64,000 bases of DNA from assembly GCF_001875325.1 (NCBI RefSeq), contig NZ_MDDC01000001.1, forward strand, positions 124,001-188,000, read 5' to 3'. The DNA comes from Neomoorella thermoacetica. Lineage in GTDB: Bacteria > Bacillota > DSM-521 > Neomoorellales > Neomoorellaceae. The notes beneath the pieces are model-generated. The model was not told the DNA's origin. It saw nothing but the letters and a program-made list of their open reading frames with translations, and searched no databases. Below, piece after piece: positions 39,941-48,252 of the stretch; the first letter of the stretch is position 1, and each line of letters starts with the position of its first letter. The translations under genes and the position numbers were made by a program.

Positions 39941-42090
39941 AAACGCTGCTGCACCCGCTGCTGGCCCGGCTCGGCTCCAGTTTTCTTACCCGGCGGGCCG
40001 TCTGGGGGATGGCCCTGTTCGTCGCAGCCGTGGCCGTTATGGCCCTCGATTTCCTGCCCCAAAAACTCGAGCTGACAGTTGGTCAACCCAGCCCCAGGGA
40101 CTTTAAAGCTCCCCAGGGCATTGTTTATGAAAGCGAGGTTTTAACCCAGAAGGCCCGGGAGGAAGCGGCCCGGCAGGTAGCTCCGGTTTACCGGGTGGAT
40201 AATACGGTGGTCGCCGCCCTCACCGGCCAGGTAGATAGTCTTTTCCAGACAATCAGGGAGATTAATAATAGTACCGGCGATGCTAACGAGCGGGTGGCCC
40301 GTTTAAAAGAGCGCCTGAACCAGTTCAAGCTGGCGCCAGCAACTATCCAGGCCCTGGCCGCGGCCGACGGTAGCACCCTCAATAACCTGGCCGCTGCCAC
40401 GAAAGACATTATCACCCAGGTGATGGCCGAGGCCGTCCCCCAGGACGCTTTAAATAGCGCCAGGGAAAAAATGCTGGCGGCGGTTGAGACATCGGGCATG
40501 GACGCCAGGTACCGGCCCCTGGTGGCAGCCCTGTTGAGGGAGCTCGACTTAAAACCCAACTTGATTTACGACGTCGCCGCTACCATGCAGAAACAGGAGA
40601 GAGCCCGGGCCGAGGTCGTCCCGGTGCAGGTGACCATCCGCCAGGGGGAAAAGATCGTCAGCGACGGCGAACTGGTGACGGCGGAAGATATTGAAGCCCT
40701 CCAGAAGCTCGGCCTCCTGCGTACCGGCACCTCGTGGGGAGGCTTTATAGGGCTGATCCTCTTTCAGGGTATCCTGGTAGCCCTCATGCTCCTTTATTTA
40801 CGCCTTTTCAAACCGGATATCTATGGTGATAACCACCTCTTGCTCCTGCTCGGCCTCTTGTGGTTGATTTTTCTTGTTTTCTCCCGGGGCGTAGTGGCCA
40901 TCAGCCTGGGTGGCAGGCCGGAACTGGCCCGGCTGGTAGGCTACCTCATGCCCGTGGCAGCCGGTTCCATGCTGGTGGCCATCCTCCTGGACGCCCAGGT
41001 GGCGGTCATCTTTACTGTTTTTCTGGGCCTGGAGGCCGGCATTATTAGCGGCAATTACTACCAGTTTGCGGCGGCCGGGGTCATCAGCGGCCTGACGGGT
41101 ATTTACTGCGTCGCCAATTTAAGTCACCGTTCCGACCTGGCGCGGTCGAGCCTGTTTTTAATGCTGGCCAATCTCCTGAGTGTGGTCGCCCTGGGTTTAA
41201 TGCTTAAAGATACCCTTTTCCAGCTCAGCATCGCCGCCGTCCTGGCCCTGGCCAATGGTCTCCTTGCAGCGGTGCTGACCATCGGCTTTTTACCCTTTCT
41301 GGAGAATAGCTTTGGCATCACGACGGCCGTCAAGCTCCTGGAGCTGTCCGATCCCAACCATCCCCTGCTGAAGAGGCTTCTCCTGGAGGCACCGGGCACC
41401 TACCACCACAGCATCCTGGTAGGGAATCTGGCTGAGGCGGCGGCCAACGCCGTGGGAGCCGACTCCCTCCTGGCGCGGGTAGGGGCCTACTATCACGACA
41501 TCGGCAAGTTAAAACGGCCCTATTTCTTTATCGAAAATCAGGTCACCCCGGAAAACCCCCATGACCGCCTGACGCCGACCCTGAGTACCCTGATTATTTC
41601 CTGCCACGTGAAGGACGGCCTGGAGATGGCCCGGGAGTTCCACCTGCCCCGTGTAATCCAGGACATCATCGCCCAGCACCACGGGGCAACCCTGATGTCT
41701 TATTTCTACCATAAGGCCTGTGAAAACAGCCGGGATGAAAAAGAGGTGGTGGCTGATGATTTTCGTTACGAGGGACCCAAGCCCCAGAGCAAAGAAGCGG
41801 CCATTGTTATGCTGGCCGATAGTGTGGAGGCCGGTATCCGCTCCCTGCCCAAACCCACACCCGGCCGGATGGAGGGTTTTATCCGCAAGATCATCAGGGA
41901 AAAATTGGAGGATAACCAGCTGGAGGCCAGCGACCTCACATTCAGGGAACTGACGGTCATCGCCGAGGCCTTCGTGCGGGTTTTAAATGGCATTTTCCAC
42001 ACCCGGGTGGAATACCCGGACGTGGTCGTCAAGGAGATGGAAAGGAGAAAAAACCGTAATGGAGTGCTCCATAAACAATCAGCAGGCTGA
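39922..42090 (+). CDS. pgpH: Cyclic-di-AMP phosphodiesterase PgpH-type (7TMR-HDED)
   Basis: The 722-residue membrane protein has an extracytoplasmic 7TMR-HDED domain, about seven membrane helices and a C-terminal HD phosphodiesterase domain (HHSILVGNLAEAAANAVGAD, YYHDIGKLKRP). Members hydrolyse c-di-AMP to pApA. The GTG at 39922 is 8 bases after AGGAGTGA, inside the phoH end. The phoH-yqfF-ybeY-dgkA order is conserved in Firmicutes. Confidence 0.93.
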   Translation: MPWQRLETLLHPLLARLGSSFLTRRAVWGMALFVAAVAVMALDFLPQKLELTVGQPSPRDFKAPQGIVYESEVLTQKAREEAARQVAPVYRVDNTVVAALTGQVDSLFQTIREINNSTGDANERVARLKERLNQFKLAPATIQALAAADGSTLNNLAAATKDIITQVMAEAVPQDALNSAREKMLAAVETSGMDARYRPLVAALLRELDLKPNLIYDVAATMQKQERARAEVVPVQVTIRQGEKIVSDGELVTAEDIEALQKLGLLRTGTSWGGFIGLILFQGILVALMLLYLRLFKPDIYGDNHLLLLLGLLWLIFLVFSRGVVAISLGGRPELARLVGYLMPVAAGSMLVAILLDAQVAVIFTVFLGLEAGIISGNYYQFAAAGVISGLTGIYCVANLSHRSDLARSSLFLMLANLLSVVALGLMLKDTLFQLSIAAVLALANGLLAAVLTIGFLPFLENSFGITTAVKLLELSDPNHPLLKRLLLEAPGTYHHSILVGNLAEAAANAVGADSLLARVGAYYHDIGKLKRPYFFIENQVTPENPHDRLTPTLSTLIISCHVKDGLEMAREFHLPRVIQDIIAQHHGATLMSYFYHKACENSRDEKEVVADDFRYEGPKPQSKEAAIVMLADSVEAGIRSLPKPTPGRMEGFIRKIIREKLEDNQLEASDLTFRELTVIAEAFVRVLNGIFHTRVEYPDVVVKEMERRKNRNGVLHKQSAG

Positions 42091-42529
42091 TTACCCGCTG
42101 GGTGAGGAACTGCTCTCCATCCTGAACCGGGTGCTTGAGGCCGCCGCCGCCGCAGAAGGAGTGGCGGGGGAAGCCGAGGTAAGCCTGACCCTGGTGGATG
42201 ACGCGGCCATAAAGGAGCTCAACCGTACCTACCGGGGGGTGGACGCCCCGACGGACGTCCTCTCTTTTGCCCTCGAGGAAACAGGCCCCGACGAGCCCGC
42301 TTATGCTGATCCCGGGGGGGACAGGCTCCTGGGGGACATTATCATCTCCGTACCCACGGCAGTTCGCCAGGCCGGGGAATACGGCCATTCCCTGGCCCGG
42401 GAACTGGCCTTCCTGGCCGTTCACGGTTTCCTGCATCTCCTGGGTTACGACCACGATACGGCAGCAGGGGCGGCGGATATGGAGGCGCGCCAGGAGGCCA
42501 TCCTGGCCGGGGTGGGGCTGGGGCGTTAA
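42059..42529 (+). CDS. ybeY: Endoribonuclease YbeY
   Basis: The 156-residue metallo-RNase for 16S rRNA 3' maturation has the zinc motif HGFLHLLGYDHDT near the C terminus and the LNRTYRGVDAPTDVLSF segment. The start ATG 42059 follows AAAGGAG by 12 bases and overlaps the end of yqfF; the frame continues upstream over yqfF but is not homologous there. Its stop overlaps the dgkA start. Confidence 0.95.
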   Translation: MECSINNQQADYPLGEELLSILNRVLEAAAAAEGVAGEAEVSLTLVDDAAIKELNRTYRGVDAPTDVLSFALEETGPDEPAYADPGGDRLLGDIIISVPTAVRQAGEYGHSLARELAFLAVHGFLHLLGYDHDTAAGAADMEARQEAILAGVGLGR

Positions 42530-42870
42530 TGCTGGCCAAATTCCGGGCAGCCGGGGCCGGGATTGTCTACTGCCTGCGGACGCAAATCAATATGGCCGTC
42601 CACCTGCTGGCCACCATAGCGGTCATCGGGGCGGGCTGGTATTTCCAGATAGCGGCCTGGGAATGGGTAGCCCTGACTATAACTATCACCATGGTCCTGG
42701 CGGCCGAAGCATTGAACACAGCACTGGAAGTTACCGTGAATCTCTATACGGAGCAGTATCATCCCCTGGCGCGGATCGCCAAAGATGTAGCCGCCGGGGC
42801 CGTCCTGATTACGGCCCTGGGGGCGGTGGCCGTAGGCTACCTTATCTTTGGACCTCGCCTGGGCTTTTAG
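42529..42870 (+). CDS. dgkA: Diacylglycerol/undecaprenol kinase
   Basis: The 113-residue membrane kinase has three hydrophobic helices and the conserved EALNTALEVTVNLYTEQYHP and ARIAKDVAAGAVL motifs. In Gram-positives this family phosphorylates undecaprenol. The ATG overlaps the ybeY stop (TAATG), so the two are coupled. Confidence 0.94.
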   Translation: MLAKFRAAGAGIVYCLRTQINMAVHLLATIAVIGAGWYFQIAAWEWVALTITITMVLAAEALNTALEVTVNLYTEQYHPLARIAKDVAAGAVLITALGAVAVGYLIFGPRLGF

Positions 42871-42881
42871 GAGGCTCTTAT

Positions 42882-43571
42882 TTGCGCCGTTTACGCCGTT
42901 TCTTTCTTACCGGTATTATAGTAATCCTGCCGGCGGCAGCGACCATCTACGCCCTGTGGCTGGTCTTCAGTTTCCTCGACCAGCTGGCCGGCCAGGCCGT
43001 AGGCCTGTTCCTGGGCCGGAGGATCCCGGGCCTGGGCCTGGCCCTGACGTTGGCCGTGGTTTTAATAGCCGGTTTCCTGGCCACCAACTTTATCGGCCGT
43101 TTCTTCCTGAACCTCTGGGACCAGGTTATGTACCGCATCCCCCTGGTCAACTCTATCTACCGGACCGTCAAGCAACTGGTAGAAGCCATATGGCGTGACG
43201 ATAAAAAGGCCTTTCAACATGTGGTTATGGTCGAGTACCCCCGCCGGGGCATTTACTCCCTGGGTTTCCTCACCGGCCCGGCCCCGGCCGAGGCCAGCAT
43301 GCGGGCCGCCAGCGATCTGGTCAATGTTTTCGTCCCCACCACACCCAACCCTACCTCCGGCTTTTTGCTCCTGGTCCCCCGGGAGGAGGTTATTCCCCTG
43401 GAGATGCCGGTAGAGGACGGTTTAAAGCTTATCATTTCCGCCGGGGTGGTAGGCCCGGCGGGGAGGACAGCCAGCGGGGGCGCAGGCTGGGGCCAGCTTC
43501 TACAAGGCCTGACCGACAATGGTACGATAAAGAATCCCGGTTGGAGGAGACGCCGGGACGCCGCGGAGTAA
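42882..43571 (+). CDS. DUF502 family membrane protein
   Basis: The 229-residue protein begins MRRLRRFFLTGIIVILPAAA, has a second membrane segment (LALTLAVVLIAGFLATNF) and the family pattern YRIPLVNSIYRTVKQ, FVPTTPNPTSGFLLLVPREE. Function is unknown. The start is TTG 42882 after AGGAGG; the same frame is open over dgkA and ybeY but is not coding there. Its 3' end overlaps a convergent Nudix gene by 72 bases. Confidence 0.9.
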   Translation: MRRLRRFFLTGIIVILPAAATIYALWLVFSFLDQLAGQAVGLFLGRRIPGLGLALTLAVVLIAGFLATNFIGRFFLNLWDQVMYRIPLVNSIYRTVKQLVEAIWRDDKKAFQHVVMVEYPRRGIYSLGFLTGPAPAEASMRAASDLVNVFVPTTPNPTSGFLLLVPREEVIPLEMPVEDGLKLIISAGVVGPAGRTASGGAGWGQLLQGLTDNGTIKNPGWRRRRDAAE

Positions 43572-43988
43572 ACCCCACTCAACCAGGAGTTCTTTCAACC
43601 TGGAGGTGAGGGGATAGTCGCCTATTTTCACCAGGGGCACCCAGCAAGCAGCGGCAGCGTCGTCGGCCGGGTTCAGGCTGCCGCCCCGGTACTCGGCCCA
43701 GAAGTCGATCAGGACATAGTGGTATTTTACCCGGCCCCTGCTGTCAGTATAAATGTTGTCCAGGATAGCGATGGGCGGGCCGGCGGCTACAGTAAGGCCG
43801 CACTCCTCATAAACCTCTCGTTCAACGGCCCGGGGCAGGGTTTCCCCGGCTTCCTGGGCACCGCCGGGCAGGCTCCAGAGCCCCTGTGCCGGCGGTTTTC
43901 CCCGCCGCACCAGCAACAATTCTCCTTCCCTGACAACTACCGCCCCTACCCCCACCAGGGGTTGATTGGGGTAGCACCGTTTCTCCAT
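43500..43988 (-). CDS. Nudix hydrolase
   Basis: The 162-residue protein starts VGVGAVVVREGELLLVRRGK and has a complete Nudix box: G, then five residues, E, seven residues, REVYEECG (residues ~43-66). The family includes ADP-ribose and nucleotide diphosphatases; the substrate is unknown. It is the only minus-strand gene in a long plus-strand block and ends inside the DUF502 gene. Confidence 0.9.
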   Translation of the reverse strand: MEKRCYPNQPLVGVGAVVVREGELLLVRRGKPPAQGLWSLPGGAQEAGETLPRAVEREVYEECGLTVAAGPPIAILDNIYTDSRGRVKYHYVLIDFWAEYRGGSLNPADDAAAACWVPLVKIGDYPLTSRLKELLVEWGLLRGVPASPPTGILYRTIVGQAL

Positions 43989-44051
43989 ACTCTCACCCCA
44001 CTCTACTTTTTCCCCAGTTTAACATCTCTCACCTGTACGACCAAGAAAACT

Positions 44052-44080
44052 TTGCTTGTTGCCCCGGGCAATGGTAAAAT
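44052..44080 (+). promoter_or_regulatory. Sigma-A-like promoter for cdd-era
   Basis: TTGCTT (44052-44057), 17 bases, TAAAAT (44075-44080), 19 bases ahead of the cdd ATG. The same box pair and spacing occur at the rpsT promoter. Confidence 0.55.
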
Positions 44081-44098
44081 TAAAGCGGGGGTTGCTAC

Positions 44099-44488
44099 AT
44101 GAGTTATGACCTGCAGGATTTAATTGCCGCGGCGGCGGCCGCCAGGGCCAAAGCCTATGCGCCCTATTCCCGCTTCCGGGTGGGCGCCGCCCTCCTCACG
44201 GCCGGGGGCCGGGTATATACCGGCTGTAATATCGAAAACGCCTCTTACGGCCTGACCGTCTGCGCCGAGCGGGTGGCCATGTTCCAGGCGGTAGCCGCCG
44301 GCGAGCGGGAGTTTACCGCCCTGGCGGTCGCCGGCGGCGACCTGGAGGCCTGCTTCCCCTGCGGTGCCTGCCGCCAGGTCCTGGCCGAGTTTGCTCCCGA
44401 CCTGGAGGTTATCACCGGCCGTCCCGGGGGCCCCATCCACCGGCGGCGTTTAAAAGAACTCTTACCGGATACCTTTACCTTGAAATGA
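44099..44488 (+). CDS. cdd: Cytidine deaminase
   Basis: The 129-residue zinc enzyme deaminates cytidine and deoxycytidine. The motifs are CNIENASYGLTVCAERVA (zinc cysteine region and catalytic glutamate) and PCGACRQVL (two zinc cysteines). Its place between dgkA and era is the standard Firmicutes order. Confidence 0.96.
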   Translation: MSYDLQDLIAAAAAARAKAYAPYSRFRVGAALLTAGGRVYTGCNIENASYGLTVCAERVAMFQAVAAGEREFTALAVAGGDLEACFPCGACRQVLAEFAPDLEVITGRPGGPIHRRRLKELLPDTFTLK

Positions 44489-44500
44489 GGTGTTCGTCCC

Positions 44501-45406
44501 TTGGCTGAGGCTTACCGCTCCGGCTTTGCCGGGCTCATCGGCCGGCCCAACGCCGGTAAATCCACCCTCCTCAACCGGCTGGTGGGTCGCAAAGTGGCCA
44601 TTATGTCCGATAAGCCCCAGACGACCCGCAACAAGATACTGGGCGTCCTGACTGCAGCCACGTATCAAATAGTCTTCCTGGATACCCCGGGCATCCACAA
44701 ACCCCGGCACCAGCTGGGCGAGTATATGGTCACCGTAGCCAAGAAAACCCTGGCCGAGGTTGACGTCGTCCTTTATGTCGTCGACGCGGCAGAAGAACCC
44801 GGCGCCGGCGAGGAATATATCATCTTCCAGTTAAAGGAAGTTGACGTGCCAGTAATCCTGATCCTCAATAAAATGGACCTGGTAGCGGGGGAGACTCTCA
44901 TCCGGCGGGAGGAATTCTTCCGCGCCCGCCTGGATGTGGCCGCCGTACGCGTCGTATCGGCCCTGGCAGGCACCAACCTGGACACCCTGCCGGACTTCAT
45001 CAGCACCTACCTGCCCCCGGGCCCTCAGTACTACCCGCCGGATATGGTTACCGATCAACCGGAGAAATTCGTCGTGGCAGAACTCATCCGGGAGCAGGTC
45101 CTCCGGGCTACCCGGGAAGAGGTGCCCCACGCAGTGGCCGTAGTGGTGGAGGAAATAGCCAAACGCCCCAACGACTACCTCTACGTTGACGCCGTAATCT
45201 ACGTGGAGCGGGATTCCCAGAAGGGGATCATCATCGGCGAGGGCGGTCAGAGGTTGAAGGATATCGGCAGCCAGGCACGCCGGGAAATGGAGGCCCTTCT
45301 GGGCAATAAAATTTTTTTAAATTTGAGGGTCCGCGTGAAGAAGAACTGGCGCCAGCAGGAGCTTACCCTGAAGCAACTGGGTTACGACCGCCGCCATATC
45401 CAGTAG
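44501..45406 (+). CDS. era: GTPase Era
   Basis: Era binds the 3' end of 16S rRNA during 30S assembly. The 301 residues have [16 protein letters not shown] (G1), DTPGIHKPRHQLGEYM (G3), NKMDLV (G4) and a C-terminal KH domain with GIIIGEGGQRLKDIGSQAR. The start is TTG 44501, 8 bases after GAGGTG. Confidence 0.97.
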   Translation: MAEAYRSGFAGLIGRPNAGKSTLLNRLVGRKVAIMSDKPQTTRNKILGVLTAATYQIVFLDTPGIHKPRHQLGEYMVTVAKKTLAEVDVVLYVVDAAEEPGAGEEYIIFQLKEVDVPVILILNKMDLVAGETLIRREEFFRARLDVAAVRVVSALAGTNLDTLPDFISTYLPPGPQYYPPDMVTDQPEKFVVAELIREQVLRATREEVPHAVAVVVEEIAKRPNDYLYVDAVIYVERDSQKGIIIGEGGQRLKDIGSQARREMEALLGNKIFLNLRVRVKKNWRQQELTLKQLGYDRRHIQ

Positions 45407-45483
45407 AACACCAGTATAGGGCTTTGCTTTTAGATCCAGGATAATTAGTACCCGGCAGGAGAAACTCAGAAAGGATGACTCCC

Positions 45484-45639
45484 ATGGAAATTAGTGATGC
45501 CTGGTGGCAATTGTTTACCCTGACGGGAAGTATCGAAGCTTACCTTCTCTACCGTGAAAGCTTGAATGCCGGCGGCTTCCCCCAGGCCTCCGGCCAACTG
45601 GCCGCCGTCAGCGAGCAGCCAGGTATCAGTGACAATTAA
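45484..45639 (+). CDS. yqzL: YqzL-like small protein
   Basis: A 51-residue protein starting MEISDAWWQLFTLTGSIEAY, then LLYRES. The W-x-x-F-x-x-TGS-I-x-x-YLLY pattern is that of YqzL, which lies between era and recO in Bacillus, as here. Function unknown. The ATG at 45484 follows AAAGGATGA. Confidence 0.85.
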   Translation: MEISDAWWQLFTLTGSIEAYLLYRESLNAGGFPQASGQLAAVSEQPGISDN

Positions 45640-45668
45640 GACTGGATATAGACTGCGGTCTTTGAAAA

Positions 45669-45756
45669 CTTTTGATCCGGGAGGAAGCGGGCGCCGGCAG
45701 AAGCGCGGTTCCTGGGCGGGTGATCCAGGGCTCCTTACCTCCCGGATTTTCAAAAG
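45669..45756. other. Structured intergenic element between yqzL and recO
   Basis: CTTTTG-ATCCGGGAGG-AAG (45669-45687) is complementary to CTT-A-CCTCCCGGAT...CAAAAG (45734-45756), with an inner hairpin CCTGG/CCAGG (45711-45729). Just downstream, CCCCCGCCGCCGAACAA (45776-45792) resembles the end of the dispersed element at 34041-34056. No protein is likely. It may be an RNA structure or an old small insertion. Confidence 0.35.
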
Positions 45757-45898
45757 AAAAACAAAAGTAATGCAACCCCCGCCGCCGAACAAGGCTGAAC
45801 ACCAGGTTTGCCCGCCGGGAACCACTGGAGCCCGAACCCTGTATTACCAACCTGCGGCTATTACGCTTTATACTATTGGCAAAAAGGTGGAGATACCA

Positions 45899-46702
45899 AT
45901 GCCGGGACTCTTCCAGGCCGAGGGTATTGTTTTGAAAAGCCGTGACTATCAGGAAACCGACCGGTTGCTGACGGTCCTCACCCGCACCCACGGCAAGCTG
46001 GAAGCCATTGTCAAGGGGGTGCGCAAACCCCGTAGCAGCCTGCGCAACGGTACCCAGCAGCTCTGCCGGTCCCGTTTTTTATTTTATGCCGGCAAGAGCC
46101 TGGCCACTGTCACCCAGTGCGAGGTCCAGGACATCTATGGTCCCCTGCGCCAGGATTTAAAGCGCCTGGCCTATGCTTATTACCTGGTCGAGATCGCCGA
46201 CGGCGTGGTTATGCCCGGTCAGGTGAACGAGGCCATGTACCTCCTCCTGCAGCATGGCCTGGAAGCCCTGGGAGAGCTGGAACCGGCCCTGGTGGCCCGG
46301 GCCTTTGAGGCCCGCACCCTGAAGCTCCTGGGCCTGGCCCCGCGCCTGGAGGCCTGTGCCCTTTGCCAGGGTGAGCTAAAAGGTAACGGGCGGGTGGCCA
46401 TAGCTCCGGCCTCCGGCGGTGCCCTTTGCCCTGAATGCCGGGGCCACCAGGGACGCGAGTACCTGGTATCCAGGGGGAGTGTAAAAACATGGCAGCAGCT
46501 GAACCGCCTGAACTGGAGCTACTTAAAAAGATTGCAGGTTAACCCCCTGTTGATGGGGGAACTGGGGGAAGTTATACCCGCTTTTTTGGAATACTATTTA
46601 GACAGGAGACTGCGGTCCCGTGCTTTTATCAATGAAATAGGGGGCGATAATTTTGACGGAGCTGGAAAAAATCGACCAGTTGCGCAAGCGCCTGGGACTT
46701 AG
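45899..46702 (+). CDS. recO: DNA repair protein RecO
   Basis: RecO helps load RecA at gaps. The 267-residue protein starts MPGLFQAEGIVLKSRDYQET, has the N-terminal OB fold and a helical domain with a CxxC...CxxC zinc site (CALCQGEL and LCPECRG). The start is ATG 45899, 7 bases after AAGGTGGAG; the frame is open upstream through non-homologous sequence. Confidence 0.94.
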   Translation: MPGLFQAEGIVLKSRDYQETDRLLTVLTRTHGKLEAIVKGVRKPRSSLRNGTQQLCRSRFLFYAGKSLATVTQCEVQDIYGPLRQDLKRLAYAYYLVEIADGVVMPGQVNEAMYLLLQHGLEALGELEPALVARAFEARTLKLLGLAPRLEACALCQGELKGNGRVAIAPASGGALCPECRGHQGREYLVSRGSVKTWQQLNRLNWSYLKRLQVNPLLMGELGEVIPAFLEYYLDRRLRSRAFINEIGGDNFDGAGKNRPVAQAPGT

Positions 46703-47087
46703 TTACCGGGAAGCCAAAGAGGCCCTGGACCGGGCCGGCGGCGACCTGCTGGAAGCCCTGATCCAGTATGAAGAAGGAGTCAAGGAGGAAACCCAGAGCG
46801 CCCTGGGCAACTGGGGCAGCAAATTGATTGAACGGATCCGGAACATCCTGCACCAGGGCAATGTGACCCGGATCAAGGTCAAAAAGGATGGCAAAACAGT
46901 CGCCGAGATCCCGGCCACTGCCGGTGCCCTGGGCATCCTGGGCGTCCTGGCGAGCAGCGAGCTGGCTGTCCTGGCAGGTTTGAGTACCGTGGCGGCCCTC
47001 TTCAATCGCTACACCCTGGAGGTAGAACGTCCCGACGGCCGGGTGGAAGAACATTCCCTGGCTCCGGATGAGCAAGTTGACAAGTAG
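46653..47087 (+). CDS. DUF4342 protein with UBA-like N-terminus
   Basis: The 144-residue protein starts with a UBA/TS-N-like segment ([31 protein letters not shown]) followed by a DUF4342 domain ([20 protein letters not shown]) and a hydrophobic stretch of about 25 residues. Function is unknown. The start is TTG 46653, overlapping the recO end by 50 bases, with GGGGGCG upstream. Confidence 0.82.
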   Translation: MTELEKIDQLRKRLGLSYREAKEALDRAGGDLLEALIQYEEGVKEETQSALGNWGSKLIERIRNILHQGNVTRIKVKKDGKTVAEIPATAGALGILGVLASSELAVLAGLSTVAALFNRYTLEVERPDGRVEEHSLAPDEQVDK

Positions 47088-47105
47088 CGGCTACTTTGTT
47101 AAATT
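47077..47105 (+). promoter_or_regulatory. Sigma-A-like promoter upstream of glyQS
   Basis: TTGACA (47077-47082), 17 bases, TAAATT (47100-47105), overlapping the DUF4342 stop. Transcription would start near 47112 and meet a terminator at 47157-47193 before glyQ. Confidence 0.6.
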
Positions 47106-47156
47106 ATTGTCATGTGAGGCTGGCCAGGGGCCGGCCGGTATGCTGTTACGGAGAGC

Positions 47157-47193
47157 AGGCTCCCGTCCCTGGCAGGGCGGGAGCCTCATTTTT
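47157..47193 (+). terminator. Terminator/attenuator hairpin in the glyQ leader
   Basis: AGGCTCCCG (47157-47165) pairs with CGGGAGCCT (47178-47186); inside, CCCT and AGGG extend the stem. TTTTT follows at 47189-47193. It could end the recO transcript, or attenuate glyQS by releasing an ~80-nt RNA. I do not see the T-box consensus. Confidence 0.75.
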
Positions 47194-47290
47194 AAGTAGC
47201 TATAAAAAATATGGGCTGGCAGGTGTCTGCAACGAGGGACCTGGTCCAGTCGCAGGCAAACAATACCAGCCCAGGAGAGGAAGAACTCAG

Positions 47291-48250
47291 TTGAATTTCC
47301 AGGAACTCATAATGACCCTGCAGCGATTCTGGGCAGAACAAAACTGCGTCATCCAGCAGCCCTACGACCTGGAAAAAGGCGCCGGTACCATGAACCCGGC
47401 CACTTTTTTACGCGTCCTGGGACCGGAGCCCTGGCGGGTAGCCTACGTTGAGCCTTCCCGGCGGCCGACAGACGGCCGCTACGGGGAGAACCCCAACCGC
47501 CTCCAGCACTACTACCAGTATCAGGTAATCTTAAAACCGTCGCCGGATAACGTCCAGGATCTTTACTTACAAAGCCTGAAAGCCATGGGCATCAATCCCC
47601 TGGAACACGACATCCGTTTTGTGGAAGATAACTGGGAGTCCCCCACCCTGGGGGCCTGGGGCCTGGGCTGGGAGGTGTGGCTGGACGGTATGGAGATAAC
47701 CCAGTTTACATACTTCCAGCAGTGCGGCGGGTTTGACTGCCATCCCGTTAGCGCCGAAATCACCTACGGCCTGGAGCGCCTGGCCATGTATATCCAGCAG
47801 GTCAACAGCGTCTACGACATTGAGTGGGTGGACGGCATCACCTACGGCGATATCCACCACCAGACGGAAGTCGATTACTCCCACTACAACTTCACCTTTG
47901 CCGACACCGCCATGCTCTTTAACCTTTTTAATGCCTATGAGGCCGAAGCTATGCGGGTGGTGCAACAGGGACTGGTCCAGCCAGCCTATGATTACACCCT
48001 CAAGTGCTCCCATACCTTTAACCTCCTGGACGCCCGCGGGGCCATCAGCGTCACCGAGCGAACGGCCTACATTGGCCGGGTGCGCCACCTGGCCCGCCTC
48101 TGTGCCGCCGCCTACCTGGAACAGCGGCAAAAGCTCGGCTATCCCCTGTTAAAAGATAGGCAGCAACAGCCCGGCCCCCCTGCACCTGCGCCAGCAGCAG
48201 TGATGGGCGGCTGCAACCGCAAGGGCGCCTGCGATGTGAAGGAGGGATAG
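47291..48250 (+). CDS. glyQ: Glycyl-tRNA synthetase alpha subunit
   Basis: The 319-residue catalytic alpha chain starts [20 protein letters not shown] and has the class II motifs ([40 protein letters not shown]). The last ~30 residues ([15 protein letters not shown]...) are a Pro/Ala-rich tail beyond the usual length. The start is TTG 47291 after AGGAGAGGAAG. It forms an operon with glyS, 2 bases apart. Confidence 0.95.
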   Translation: MNFQELIMTLQRFWAEQNCVIQQPYDLEKGAGTMNPATFLRVLGPEPWRVAYVEPSRRPTDGRYGENPNRLQHYYQYQVILKPSPDNVQDLYLQSLKAMGINPLEHDIRFVEDNWESPTLGAWGLGWEVWLDGMEITQFTYFQQCGGFDCHPVSAEITYGLERLAMYIQQVNSVYDIEWVDGITYGDIHHQTEVDYSHYNFTFADTAMLFNLFNAYEAEAMRVVQQGLVQPAYDYTLKCSHTFNLLDARGAISVTERTAYIGRVRHLARLCAAAYLEQRQKLGYPLLKDRQQQPGPPAPAPAAVMGGCNRKGACDVKEG

Positions 48251-48252
48251 CC

